From JANXMY01 sp965246745 (GTDB taxonomy: Bacteria; Armatimonadota; Armatimonadia; Armatimonadales; Capsulimonadaceae): a DNA stretch of 64,000 bases. The notes under the pieces are model-generated. The model worked only from the letters and a program-made list of their open reading frames with translations, did no database searches and was not told the origin of the DNA. Below, piece after piece: positions 7,804 to 15,332 of this stretch; positions within the stretch are counted from its first letter, which is position 1, and every line of letters begins with the position of its first letter. A program made the translations under genes and the position numbers. The stretch spans positions 3,038,001 to 3,102,000 of the forward strand of contig OZ251980.1 of NCBI GenBank assembly GCA_965246745.1. The letters run 5' to 3'.

Positions 7804-8723
7804 CCGACGCTGCCTGCCCGTTTGTGTTTAATCAGTTCGCCGGGCGGACCGAGCTGCCGCTGCCGTGCGACCCGAACCCGGAGCCGGGACCGAGCCGGCG
7901 GTTCCCGCTCACGATCCGGCGGGCGTCGCTCAAAGACGCGCCTTCGTCCCTGCGGCGCGTCCGCAAGCAGCCCGCCTACGACATCGGGCACGGCGTGCTG
8001 ATTGATCCCGATCATATCAGCCTCTACGTCTCATACACCGGCAATGAGATTATCGTAGACTGCCCCGACGCCCTGCAAGCCTACGCCGCCGGGTGGGTCA
8101 TCCATGCTGGGGCCGCCCTCTCCACACTCTTCACCGGCGGCCTGCCCCTGCATTGCGCGGGGGCAAGCCTGAACGGGCGCTATTTCGGCCTGCTGGCCGG
8201 AGCAGGCACAGGGAAGTCAACGACGCTCTGGCATCTGCTGCAAAACGGGGCGCTGTTCGCCAACGACGATTTGATTTCGGTGCTGTTTGACGACGGCGCG
8301 GCGACCGCATACCCGTCGGTCTCGCTGTACCCGAAGCTGCACCGGACCGCGCTGGAACGGGACGGCTTAAGCGAAGCCGACTATCAAATCGCGCCGCCGA
8401 ACGACGACAAGTTTTGGGTTCCCATTCCCGCCGCCGCCCGCATTATTCAGCCGCAGGCGCTGTCGGCCCTGTTTCTGCTGGAGCCGACACTCGGCGAAGC
8501 TGAGGGCGAAGTTCAAACTATCCAAAGCACTGGAGAAGCCACCGCGCAGGCAATTTCGCGTCATCTGCACGGGCTGTGGCTGGCGCAGAAATATATTCCG
8601 CTTGGGCCGATCCAGGCGCGGTGCCGAGCGCTGGCCGAGACGGTTCCGCTGTACACGCTGCGTTACCGAAAGACGTTCGACGTTCTGCCTCGGCTGGTGG
8701 CTGCTATCCGTACCGCCCTTTGA
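7800..8723 (+). CDS. HPr kinase/phosphorylase-like ATPase
   Basis: 307 residues, start set by the ATGA overlap with the prepilin. A P-loop GAGTGKSTT lies at about 134-142 and a paired aspartate motif FANDDLISV at about 153-161, both as in the C-terminal kinase domain of HprK. The N-terminal HprK domain is replaced by about 130 residues including LIDPDHISLYVSY, the layout of stand-alone HprK-like proteins found in RiPP and lasso-peptide clusters. No PqqD, peptidase or radical-SAM gene is nearby. A kinase acting on a product of this operon is a reasonable but untested idea. Confidence 0.75.
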   Translation: MTDAACPFVFNQFAGRTELPLPCDPNPEPGPSRRFPLTIRRASLKDAPSSLRRVRKQPAYDIGHGVLIDPDHISLYVSYTGNEIIVDCPDALQAYAAGWVIHAGAALSTLFTGGLPLHCAGASLNGRYFGLLAGAGTGKSTTLWHLLQNGALFANDDLISVLFDDGAATAYPSVSLYPKLHRTALERDGLSEADYQIAPPNDDKFWVPIPAAARIIQPQALSALFLLEPTLGEAEGEVQTIQSTGEATAQAISRHLHGLWLAQKYIPLGPIQARCRALAETVPLYTLRYRKTFDVLPRLVAAIRTAL

Positions 8724-8737
8724 AAGCGAGTTTTCCC

Positions 8738-9295
8738 ATGTCCCAAACCCGAATCGGACACCCTGCGCCGGCATTCTCCGCAACGGCGTTTGATCCCAAC
8801 CTTCCGCCGAGCGCGGCGTTTCGGCCCGTCAGCCTCGGCGACTATGTGGGCCGGTGGCTGGTCTTTTTCTGGTATCCGTCCGATTTCACCCATGTCTGCC
8901 CGACCGAGATTACCGCGCTGTCGGACCGCTTGGACGAGTTTTGGGACTTGGACTGCGACGTTCTTGGGACCAGCACGGACAGCGAGCACTGCCACCGGGC
9001 CTGGGCGGGGGTCCCGCGCGACGCCAACGGCATCGCGGGGGTTCGCTTCCCGCTGCTGTCGGACCGGACTCACGCCATTGCGCGGGACTACGGGGTTTTG
9101 GTGGAAGAATTGGGCCTAACGCTGCGCGGGCTGTTTGTGGTTGACCCCGACGGCATCGTTCAGCATGCGACGCTGAACAATCTCAATGTCGGGCGCTCGG
9201 TGGACGAGACGCTGCGGGTGCTGGAAGCGGTTCAGTCCGGCGGCCTGTGCCCATCGGACTGGAAGCCGGGACAAAAGACGATTTCCATGCGATAG
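8738..9295 (+). CDS. Peroxiredoxin (AhpC/Prx1 type)
   Basis: 185 residues. Reduces peroxides through the peroxidatic cysteine C54 in SDFTHVCPTEI; the resolving cysteine C171 lies in GGLCPSDWKPG, making a typical 2-Cys enzyme. The gene starts 14 bases after the HprK-like gene and may be its last cistron. The open frame runs further upstream, but MSQTRIGHPAPAF is the conserved start of the family and follows GAAAGCGAG. Its electron donor (thioredoxin or AhpF/D) is not in the window. Confidence 0.93.
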   Translation: MSQTRIGHPAPAFSATAFDPNLPPSAAFRPVSLGDYVGRWLVFFWYPSDFTHVCPTEITALSDRLDEFWDLDCDVLGTSTDSEHCHRAWAGVPRDANGIAGVRFPLLSDRTHAIARDYGVLVEELGLTLRGLFVVDPDGIVQHATLNNLNVGRSVDETLRVLEAVQSGGLCPSDWKPGQKTISMR

Positions 9296-9303
9296 GATTT
9301 CCG

Positions 9304-9312
9304 TGCTATAAT
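9304..9312 (+). promoter_or_regulatory. Extended -10 promoter TGC-TATAAT, leaderless start
   Basis: TGn plus a perfect TATAAT ends at 9312 and the ATG begins at 9319, only six bases later. A transcript initiated at the usual distance would begin at or next to the start codon, and there is no Shine-Dalgarno sequence. This supports a leaderless mRNA. Confidence 0.65.
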
Positions 9313-9318
9313 AGCCCC

Positions 9319-9831
9319 ATGCAGCATGAAGACATTCCGGCGGGGGCGGGGGCGCCGCGCGAGGTGAACACGATTGTGGAGGTGCCGAAAGGGTCGTCCA
9401 ACAAGTACAAGTACAGCCCGGCGTCGGACGTGTTCCGCTACGACCACACGCTTTTTTCGCCGCTGCATTACCCCTGCGATTACGGCTGGGTCTGCGGCAC
9501 CAAAGGCGGCGGGCGCACCCGGCCGCTGAGCGTCCTGGTCATGTCGTCCAACCCGACCTTCTGCGGCTGCTTGATTGTCGCCCGCCCGGTCGGCGCTCTT
9601 TTGATGAACGACCACCGGGGCGAAGACCATAAAATTTTATCGGTCGCCGTCGCCGACCCGCGCTTTGACGCCATTCATTCCCTCAGCGACTTGTCCGAGC
9701 ACACGCTGCTGGAAATCCAGCATTTTTTCGAGATTTATCAAGTCCTGGAGCGGCACGAAGTCGAGATTCTAGGCTGGGAAGACGCCCCTGAAACCCGCGC
9801 CCGGATCGCCGCAGCGGTCGGCCCTGCCTGA
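9319..9831 (+). CDS. Family I inorganic pyrophosphatase-like protein lacking the metal-site aspartates
   Basis: 170 residues with a clear family I pyrophosphatase frame: VEVPKGSSNKYKY, FSPLHYPCDYGWV, RPVGALLMNDHRGEDHKI and LLEIQHFFEIYQ all align in order. However, the family signature DGDPLD is replaced by RTRPLS (in GGGRTRPLSVLV, residues about 63-74), so three metal-binding aspartates are gone, and the usual glutamate in NKYEY is lysine. Two acidic positions in MNDHRGEDHKI remain. A normal pyrophosphatase mechanism looks impossible; it may be a pseudoenzyme or bind another phosphate ligand. The start ATG is dictated by the promoter immediately upstream. Confidence 0.85.
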   Translation: MQHEDIPAGAGAPREVNTIVEVPKGSSNKYKYSPASDVFRYDHTLFSPLHYPCDYGWVCGTKGGGRTRPLSVLVMSSNPTFCGCLIVARPVGALLMNDHRGEDHKILSVAVADPRFDAIHSLSDLSEHTLLEIQHFFEIYQVLERHEVEILGWEDAPETRARIAAAVGPA

Positions 9832-10123
9832 CAAAGCAGCGCCCGGCGGCAGGCGGAGGCTCAGGCAAACAGCCGCCGTTCTTTCGCCTCCCAAATCGTG
9901 CGCCGCCGGCACCTCCCAATCTGCCTGACTCGAAATGACCTCGCGTGGCTGCCTTCTTTTCACGAGCCGGTGCGCTTAGGTATTCCTGCTTTGCGAAAAC
10001 AGGATGGCTGCCTGACGCAAATGTCAAAGCCAGCCATCCCCTGCCGCCGCAATTTTCCCTGAAACTACCGCGTAATTTCGGCAAAGTTTGGGAACACTGC
10101 CCGGAGATGTTTTGTTAGGGATA

Positions 10124-10152
10124 TTGACAATGCCGCGCTCAAGTGATATACT
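10124..10152 (+). promoter_or_regulatory. Sigma-70-type promoter of dnaK
   Basis: TTGACA at 10124-10129 and TATACT at 10147-10152 are separated by exactly 17 bases, with TG before the -10. Transcription should start near 10159, giving a leader of about 43 nt with AAGGAG at 10186-10191. The rest of the 370-bp gap 9832-10201 holds no gene I can support; no clear CIRCE or HAIR operator was found. Confidence 0.8.
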
Positions 10153-10201
10153 AAGCGTCGGCAAGATTTGAGAGACTCATACTCTAAGGAGACGAAGACA
10201 T

Positions 10202-12049
10202 ATGGCGAAAACAGTGGGAATTGACCTCGGGACGACCAACTCGTGCGTCGCCGTGCTTGAAGGCGGGGAGCCGACGGTCATTGCAAACGCGGAAGGCTCC
10301 CGGACGACGCCGTCCATTGTCGGTTTTACCAAGACCGGCGAGCGGCTGGTCGGCAACGCCGCCAAGCGGCAGGCGGTCGTCAACCCCGACCGGACCGTGA
10401 TCTCGATCAAGCGCAAGATGGGCACGAGCGACAAAATGACGATTGACGGCACGTCGTACTCGCCGGAGCAGGTCTCGGCGATGATTTTGCAGAAGCTCAA
10501 AGCCGACGCCGAAGCGTATCTCGGCGAAAAAGTGGACAAGGCCGTCATCACGGTCCCGGCCTACTTCAACGATGCCCAGCGGTCGGCAACCAAAGCGGCG
10601 GGAACAATCGCCGGGCTGGAAGTCCTGCGGATCATCAACGAGCCGACGGCGGCGTCGCTGGCCTACGGCCTGGACAAGAAAAAGAACGAAACCATTCTGG
10701 TTTATGATCTGGGCGGCGGCACGTTTGACGTGTCCGTGCTCGATGTCGGCGACGGCGTGTTTGAAGTGCGCTCGACGGCGGGCGACACGCATCTCGGCGG
10801 CGACGACTTCGACCAGAAAATTGTGGAATATGTCGCCGAAGAGTTCCGCAAGGACCAGGGGATAGATTTACGCAAAGACAAGCAGGCCATGCAGCGGCTC
10901 CGCGAAGCCGCCGAAAAGGCCAAAGTCGAGCTGTCAAACGTGGTGCAGACGACAATCAACCTGCCGTTTATCACGGCGGACGCCGACGGGCCGAAGCACC
11001 TGGATGTGGGGCTGAGCCGGGCCAAATTCGACGAGCTGACCCGCGATTTAGTGACCCGCACCGAAGAGCCGTTCAAACGGGCTTTAGCGGACGCCGGCAT
11101 TGAAGCCAAAGACGTGGACGAGATTATTCTGGTCGGCGGCTCGACCCGTATCCCGGCCGTGCAGGACTTGGTCAAAAAGCTTGGCGGCGGCAAAGAGCCG
11201 AACCGCAGCGTCAACCCGGATGAAGTCGTCGCCATCGGCGCGGCGATCCAGGCGGGCGTGTTGGGCGGCGAAGTCAAAGACGTGGTTCTCTTGGACGTGA
11301 CCCCGCTGTCTCTCGGCATTCAGACCTTGGGCGACATGTTCACCAAGCTGATTGATCGCAATACGACGATCCCGACCCGGAAAAGCGAAGTGTTTTCGAC
11401 GGCGGCCGACGGCCAGACGGCGGTAGATGTGGTTGTGTATCAGGGCGAGCGCCAGGCGGCGTCCCAGAACAAGCTGCTGGGCCGCTTCCAGCTCACCGGC
11501 ATCCCGCCCGCCCCGCGCGGCGTCCCGCAGGTGGAAGTGACGTTCGACATTGACGCCAACGGCATTGTGAACGTTTCGGCCAAAGACCGGGCGACGAGCA
11601 AAGAGCAGCGCATCACCATCTCCGGCGCGGGCACGCTGGACAAGGCCGACATCGAGCGGATGATCCGCGAAGCCGAAGCGCATGCCGCCGAGGACGCGGC
11701 CCTGCGCGAGAAGGCCGAAACCCGCAACCATGCCGACCAGTTGGTGTATTCGACCGAGCGCTTGATCAAAGACCTCGGCGACAAGCTGCCTGGCGACGAG
11801 AAAGAAAAAGTCGAGACCGCGATTGCCGGGGTCAAGTCGGCGCTGGAAGGCGACGACACGGCCCGCATCAAGACCGCGACCGACGAATTGCAGTCGGCGT
11901 CGTATGCCCTCTCCGAGCTGCTGTACAAGCAGGCCGACGGCGGTGGCGGCGCTCAGTCGAACGGCTTCCATGCCGAAGGCGGCCCGACCGGCGCGGAGGA
12001 CTCCAAGCCGGCCGACGACGTGATTGACGCCGAGTTTAAGAGCGAGTAA
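10202..12049 (+). CDS. dnaK: Chaperone protein DnaK (Hsp70)
   Basis: 615 residues, full length. ATP-driven chaperone that binds exposed hydrophobic stretches and works with DnaJ and GrpE. Hsp70 signatures: GIDLGTTNSCVAV at residue 6, YDLGGGTFDVSVLD near 170-180 and ILVGGSTRIPAVQ near 308. The substrate-binding part has VTPLSLGIQTLGDMF, and the acidic tail ends DDVIDAEFKSE, close to the usual EEVD-like bacterial end. No grpE is adjacent. The small heat-shock protein gene follows after a hairpin; dnaJ, hspR and clpC are 5-7 kb downstream. Confidence 0.98.
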   Translation: MAKTVGIDLGTTNSCVAVLEGGEPTVIANAEGSRTTPSIVGFTKTGERLVGNAAKRQAVVNPDRTVISIKRKMGTSDKMTIDGTSYSPEQVSAMILQKLKADAEAYLGEKVDKAVITVPAYFNDAQRSATKAAGTIAGLEVLRIINEPTAASLAYGLDKKKNETILVYDLGGGTFDVSVLDVGDGVFEVRSTAGDTHLGGDDFDQKIVEYVAEEFRKDQGIDLRKDKQAMQRLREAAEKAKVELSNVVQTTINLPFITADADGPKHLDVGLSRAKFDELTRDLVTRTEEPFKRALADAGIEAKDVDEIILVGGSTRIPAVQDLVKKLGGGKEPNRSVNPDEVVAIGAAIQAGVLGGEVKDVVLLDVTPLSLGIQTLGDMFTKLIDRNTTIPTRKSEVFSTAADGQTAVDVVVYQGERQAASQNKLLGRFQLTGIPPAPRGVPQVEVTFDIDANGIVNVSAKDRATSKEQRITISGAGTLDKADIERMIREAEAHAAEDAALREKAETRNHADQLVYSTERLIKDLGDKLPGDEKEKVETAIAGVKSALEGDDTARIKTATDELQSASYALSELLYKQADGGGGAQSNGFHAEGGPTGAEDSKPADDVIDAEFKSE

Positions 12050-12060
12050 TCACCCTTGTG

Positions 12061-12084
12061 CCGGGCCGGATCATTCCGGCCCGG
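12061..12084 (+). terminator. GC-rich hairpin between dnaK and the hsp20 gene
   Basis: A 10-bp perfect stem (12061-12070 with 12075-12084) with loop TCAT stands 11 bases after the dnaK stop. There is no T-run, so it may be a partial terminator or an mRNA stabiliser that sets the ratio of dnaK to hsp20 expression. Confidence 0.6.
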
Positions 12085-12145
12085 ACTTACCCAACACAAC
12101 CAAACAACACGCAACCAAACCAACACAATCGGAGGAAAATCAACA

Positions 12146-12601
12146 ATGGCAAACATCGTTCGTTTCGATCCCTTTGAGGACATGGCCCGCTTGCAGCGGG
12201 AAGTCAACCGGCTGTTCGAGGACAGCAATCGCCCGGCCGGCCGGGGCGGGGCCGAGCTGACCCCCGCCCGCACCTGGGCACCCGCCGTGGACATTTTTGA
12301 GGACCGCGACGAGATTGTCGTCCGCGCCGATTTGCCCGGCCTCAAATTGGAAGACATCGACATCGAGCTGACCGGCGAAACCCTGACCATTCGCGGCGAG
12401 CGCAAGTTCGAGGACACCGCCCGCAAAGACGGCTATGTCCGCATCGAGCGCTCCTACGGCCACTTCCAGCGGTCGTTCACGATTTCGGTTCCGGTGCGCT
12501 CCGACGCCGTCAAAGCCTCCTACCGCGACGGTCTCCTGGAAGTTCACCTGCCGAAGTCCGAAGAAACCCGGCCCAAAAAAGTCCAAGTGACGACCGAGTA
12601 G
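12146..12601 (+). CDS. Small heat-shock protein, Hsp20/alpha-crystallin family
   Basis: 151 residues. ATG 12146 follows GGAGGAAAA, a strong ribosome site. The alpha-crystallin domain spans about 45-140: TWAPAVDIFEDRDEIVVRAD at its start and ASYRDGLLEVHLPK at its end. The short tail KKVQVTTE has a V-x-V in place of the usual I-x-I assembly motif. It is an ATP-independent holdase that keeps denatured proteins refoldable by DnaK. An intrinsic terminator follows immediately. Confidence 0.95.
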   Translation: MANIVRFDPFEDMARLQREVNRLFEDSNRPAGRGGAELTPARTWAPAVDIFEDRDEIVVRADLPGLKLEDIDIELTGETLTIRGERKFEDTARKDGYVRIERSYGHFQRSFTISVPVRSDAVKASYRDGLLEVHLPKSEETRPKKVQVTTE

Positions 12602-12616
12602 CCGGCACAAAAGAAA

Positions 12617-12650
12617 GCGGCCCGGAACACTGTTCCGGGCCGCTTCTTTG
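12617..12650 (+). terminator. Intrinsic terminator after hsp20
   Basis: A 12-bp GC-rich stem (12617-12628 with 12632-12643), three-base loop, then TTCTTTG. It also lies at the 3' end of the convergent gene at 12652-13080 and may serve both directions. Confidence 0.8.
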
Positions 12651-12651
12651 T

Positions 12652-13080
12652 CTACAGTGACGCACCGGTGGGGTGATCAACAACGTAAAGCCAGCGACCG
12701 TCTTCTTGTCGCCGCACAATCTCCGCGCTTCGCCCGCTAATATCAGGCGCTTTGTTCCCCGAAGCATCCGTAATACTTGAGACTACCCACGCCGCAGAAA
12801 TGAGAGCGATATCGCCCTGCTTTATAGCATATAAGCAGTCACACTGGATTTTGCCGCCGATGCCAACGAGTGCCGACAGCTCTGCCTGAACCTCAATCGC
12901 CGTGCCGTCGGCACTGCGGTTTGTAGTATCGCCGGCAACCACTATCAGGGCCGCGTGCCTCTCATAAAGAGCCGCTAGATTTTCTGCCTGCCCACTGTTG
13001 AAAGCCGCTTCAAACGCTTTACTAATCTGATTTGGCTCCCATGCTACTGGAAGTGTGCTTGTGTTCTGTTCGTTGTTCAT
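12652..13080 (-). CDS. SnoaL/DUF4440-like small protein
   Basis: 142 residues. The layout ISKAFEAAFNSGQAENLAALY, then a beta-rich part ending SAEIVRRQEDGRWLYVVDHP, is that of the NTF2-like SnoaL/DUF4440 fold. These bind or act on small ligands; the substrate cannot be told. The start has AGAGGAAAAGGA just upstream and overlaps (ATGA) the stop of the ancestral merR reading frame at 13077-13079, so it was the second gene of a merR operon. Confidence 0.75.
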   Translation of the reverse strand: MNNEQNTSTLPVAWEPNQISKAFEAAFNSGQAENLAALYERHAALIVVAGDTTNRSADGTAIEVQAELSALVGIGGKIQCDCLYAIKQGDIALISAAWVVSSITDASGNKAPDISGRSAEIVRRQEDGRWLYVVDHPTGASL

Positions 13081-13632
13081 TCCTTTTCCTCTTTCAACTC
13101 AGATTGGCATCGCGTGATCTTTTGCTGGATCGCTTCCAAGTGCTTTTGTGTCATAGCGAGGCGACTTTGAACGGCCCGCTCGTGTTCTTCTAGAATACCT
13201 AGTAGACTAACCTGCTAGAAATGATGGGTTGCTTTTTTCCTCGGATTTCAATCCGGGTCTTCTGAAACGCGAGTGTCCGCCTGCGCGGACAAAAGAGCCG
13301 AACCTCTCCATCCTAGCAGGTTAGACTACTAGCCGCTCTTGAACCGTGTTGTGCGGCTTTCGCAGCAGAGCCAATAAGGAGCGTATTTGCTCCAAAGGCA
13401 TTGCGGTAGCCCGCAAGACGTGAACAAATGCCATATCGCAGCAATCCTGCTCTGAGTACCGACGATGCCGGCTATGAGGATCACGCGCCACTTCCAGAAA
13501 CAATCCGATTTTCTCGTAATACCGTAGGGTATCTGCGGTGAGTCCCGTGCGTTCGCTCATTTCCTGCATGGTGAAAACTCGCGGCCCGGCAGGCGTTCGG
13601 GTTAGGTTATCATGGAAGGGAGTATGTCTCAT
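13077..13632 (-). pseudogene. MerR-family regulator interrupted by a small inverted-repeat insertion
   Basis: The HTH part (FTMQEMSERTGLTADTLRYY, then EKIGLFLE and RRYSEQDCCDM) reads from ATG 13632 to a stop at 13321 inside the insertion, giving 103 residues. Past the insertion the same frame logic resumes with GILEEHERAVQSRLAM and a coiled coil ending EEKE, stop at 13077-13079. Removing 13203-13332 restores one continuous MerR protein of the usual size with its dimerisation helix. The truncated product probably cannot dimerise normally. ATG 13641 is excluded because it lies inside the -10 box. Confidence 0.8.
13203..13328. mobile_element. Small non-autonomous inverted-repeat element inserted in merR
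   Basis: 126 bp bounded by near-perfect terminal inverted repeats (TAGACTAACCTGCTAG against its complement, one mismatch) and flanked by CTAG at 13199-13202 and 13329-13332, the likely target duplication. No coding capacity. Inside is CCTCGGATTTCAATCCG, also found in the element at 61391-61548, and a hairpin GTCCGC-CTGC-GCGGAC. It breaks the merR reading frame exactly. Confidence 0.8.
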
Positions 13633-13639
13633 AAGGACC

Positions 13640-13670
13640 ATTATACAAATTGGAGCCGACTCCAGGTCAA
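13640..13670 (-). promoter_or_regulatory. MerR-type promoter/operator with 19-bp spacer, leaderless start
   Basis: On the minus strand: -35 TTGACC (13670-13665), a 19-base spacer holding the dyad GGAG-TCGG-CTCC, and -10 TATAAT (13645-13640). The overlong spacer with a central dyad is the hallmark of promoters that MerR-family proteins untwist. The start codon at 13632 begins seven bases after the -10, so the mRNA is probably leaderless. Confidence 0.75.
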
Positions 13671-13692
13671 GAGGAAAAATTTTTTGTACCAG

Positions 13693-14114
13693 TCACACCG
13701 ACCAATCTTCAAACTTCAGCCCCGGCACCAGCGCGAAATCTTTGGCGTTGCGTGTCAACAGCGTGGCGTCATTTGCCAGGCAGATCGCCGCAATCCGCAG
13801 GTCTTTGGTGCCGACACGCACTTTTGATGCGCGAAGCACGGCGAACCGGCCGGACGGCTCGGTGCCGAATGACAAAATCGGCAGATCGCGAAACGTGGCG
13901 ATATGTTCTTCCAGCAGGGCATACGTTTCCTGTATCCGTGTCGGAGTTTTCGCCGCAGCGGCTTCCGCCAGCCAGCCGCGCATCTGCTCTTCATAATTGA
14001 CGATGGTGGTGCCGACTTCCTCAACCGGAACTCGGCCAAACGTATTTGCAGCAAAAGCGCCGTGCTTCCGCCTCGCTCTAAAAGGGTGAGATGGTCGGTG
14101 TCCAGAACCCACAT
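13693..14114 (-). pseudogene. PIN-domain toxin with a frameshift (array copy 1)
   Basis: The N-terminus MWVLDTDHLTLLERGG and the later part NYEEQMRGWL to GLKFEDWS are in different frames. Compared with the intact copy at 14910-15332, one G appears lost near 14027, between RLAE and VPVEEVGTT. The remaining sequence is well conserved, including DLRIAAICLANDATLLTR with the late acidic PIN residues, so decay looks recent. It starts four bases into the antitoxin stop region (TGATG), as in the intact module. A sequencing error could give the same picture. Confidence 0.75.
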
Positions 14115-14602
14115 CAAGCGGTTTTCTCGGCCGCCGGCTCTTCCGACTCGCGCCACTCCCGGCCCCGGCGCACCGCGCTCTCAAACAAAGGGTTACCCGC
14201 AAACCTGCCGACAAGGCGCTGCCACCCGCGCGGCTCTTCGCCGGCATCCGTTTTTTCTCCGTGTTGATTGTTCGACTGCGCGATTTCTTCGAGCTTAGCT
14301 TCAACCGCGCTTAATCGCTCTTCCACTGTTTGTGGTGACATTGTTGCTTCCTCATAGTTCAGCAGGTTGACCCGGCGGAACTGGTCCACAAAACGCCGCA
14401 GTTTTCGGTATGCTTCGACTTGTCGCGGCGCGGTTCGCGCCTGAGCGACGACGGCGAGCCATCCGCGCATCTGCTCTTCGTAAGTGATGATGGTGACCAC
14501 GACTTCTTCCGATGGAACGGAAGCAAGACGCCGGCCCAGATTGAATGCTTCTATCGTATCCCGGTCCAGAATGCTGAGGTGGTCAGTGTCCAATATCAGC
14601 AT
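14114..14602 (-). CDS. Truncated PIN toxin fused in frame to the next antitoxin
   Basis: 162 residues. Residues 1-87 are the N-terminal part of a PIN toxin (MLILDTDHLSILDRD, then TIITYEEQMRGWL). From residue 88 (ATG at 14341) it continues as an antitoxin of the array family: SPQTVEERLSAVEAKLEEIA and GREWRESEEP. The toxin's C-terminal half with its last acidic residues is missing, so a deletion joined two modules. Whether it is made as a fusion or only the antitoxin is translated from 14341 is unknown. Its start overlaps the antitoxin gene 14596-14832. Confidence 0.7.
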   Translation of the reverse strand: MLILDTDHLSILDRDTIEAFNLGRRLASVPSEEVVVTIITYEEQMRGWLAVVAQARTAPRQVEAYRKLRRFVDQFRRVNLLNYEEATMSPQTVEERLSAVEAKLEEIAQSNNQHGEKTDAGEEPRGWQRLVGRFAGNPLFESAVRRGREWRESEEPAAEKTA

Positions 14603-14832
14603 GCAGGGTCGCCTTCTTCTGCACCGTTCATTTCCTCATCTTCCGATTCGCGCCATTCGCGCCCAAGCCGCATGGCTTCCAGGTAATCGGGATCATCCTT
14701 GAACTGCCCGCGAATTTGCTCCCACCAGGGAACAGTCGCCTCCGGCGCTTTGCTTTGCTCTTTTTCCTGCCTCATCTGCCGCAGCTCGGCTTCGACAGCC
14801 GTGAGCCGTTCTTCCAGCGTTTGCGATGACAT
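14596..14832 (-). CDS. Antitoxin of the PIN array (copy 2)
   Basis: 78 residues. Coiled-coil N-terminus (LEERLTAVEAELRQMRQEKE) followed by VPWWEQIRGQFKDDPDYLEA and the conserved GREWRESE end that all antitoxins of this array share. ATG 14832 follows GGAGGT by seven bases. No DNA-binding fold of the usual VapB kind was recognised, so this may be its own antitoxin family. It overlaps the start of the truncated toxin by 7 nt. Confidence 0.65.
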   Translation of the reverse strand: MSSQTLEERLTAVEAELRQMRQEKEQSKAPEATVPWWEQIRGQFKDDPDYLEAMRLGREWRESEDEEMNGAEEGDPAC

Positions 14833-14909
14833 GACACTTACCTCCTGACATAGACAGTAACTCTTACCATTAAACTCAAGCACCGAGCAATTGTCCGCCT
14901 CGGCGCGGC

Positions 14910-15332
14910 TTAGGCCGACCAATCCTCAAACTTCAATCCCGGCACCTGCCCAAAGTCTTTAGCGTTGCGTGTCAACAGCGTCGCGTCGTTTGCCAGGCAG
15001 ATCGCCGCAATCCGCAGGTCTTTGGTGCCGACACGCACTTTTGCCTGACGCAAACGCTCGAACTCACTGGAAGCGAGTTCGCTGTAGGCCCAAACTGGGG
15101 TTCCGTCAAATGTCTTGATATGTTGCTGCAAGAGCGCATAGGCTCTGACTTGCTGCTGGGGCGACTTGGCCTGTGCGGCAGTAGACAGCCATCCGCGCAT
15201 CTGTTCCTCGTAGCTGATGATTGTTGTCGCAAGTTCTCCTGCGGGAACCTGGCTTAAGCGAATACGAAGCGAAACGGCGACAATGCCGCCTCGTTCAAGA
15301 AGAGTCACATGGTCGGTATCAAGAAGCCACAT
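14910..15332 (-). CDS. PIN-domain ribonuclease toxin, intact copy (VapC-like)
   Basis: 140 residues. PIN fold: first acidic residues in MWLLDTDHVTLLERGG (Asp5, Asp7), a conserved IISYEEQMRGWL, and the later acidic residues in KDLRIAAICLANDATLLTRN and FEDWS. PIN toxins cleave tRNA or mRNA in a metal-dependent way and are silenced by the cognate antitoxin. Start ATG 15332 overlaps the antitoxin stop (TGATG). This is the only complete toxin among the three in the array and is the reference for judging decay of the other two. Confidence 0.88.
   Translation of the reverse strand: MWLLDTDHVTLLERGGIVAVSLRIRLSQVPAGELATTIISYEEQMRGWLSTAAQAKSPQQQVRAYALLQQHIKTFDGTPVWAYSELASSEFERLRQAKVRVGTKDLRIAAICLANDATLLTRNAKDFGQVPGLKFEDWSA

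Noticed and set aside
10081..10200. CIRCE or HAIR heat-shock operator upstream of dnaK
   Set aside because: No GAGTGCTAA/TTAGCACTC or CTTGAGT/ACTCAAG pair was found; only a sigma-70-type promoter is supported.
13641..13641. ATG at 13641 as merR start
   Set aside because: It lies inside the -10 box; transcription would begin downstream of it.
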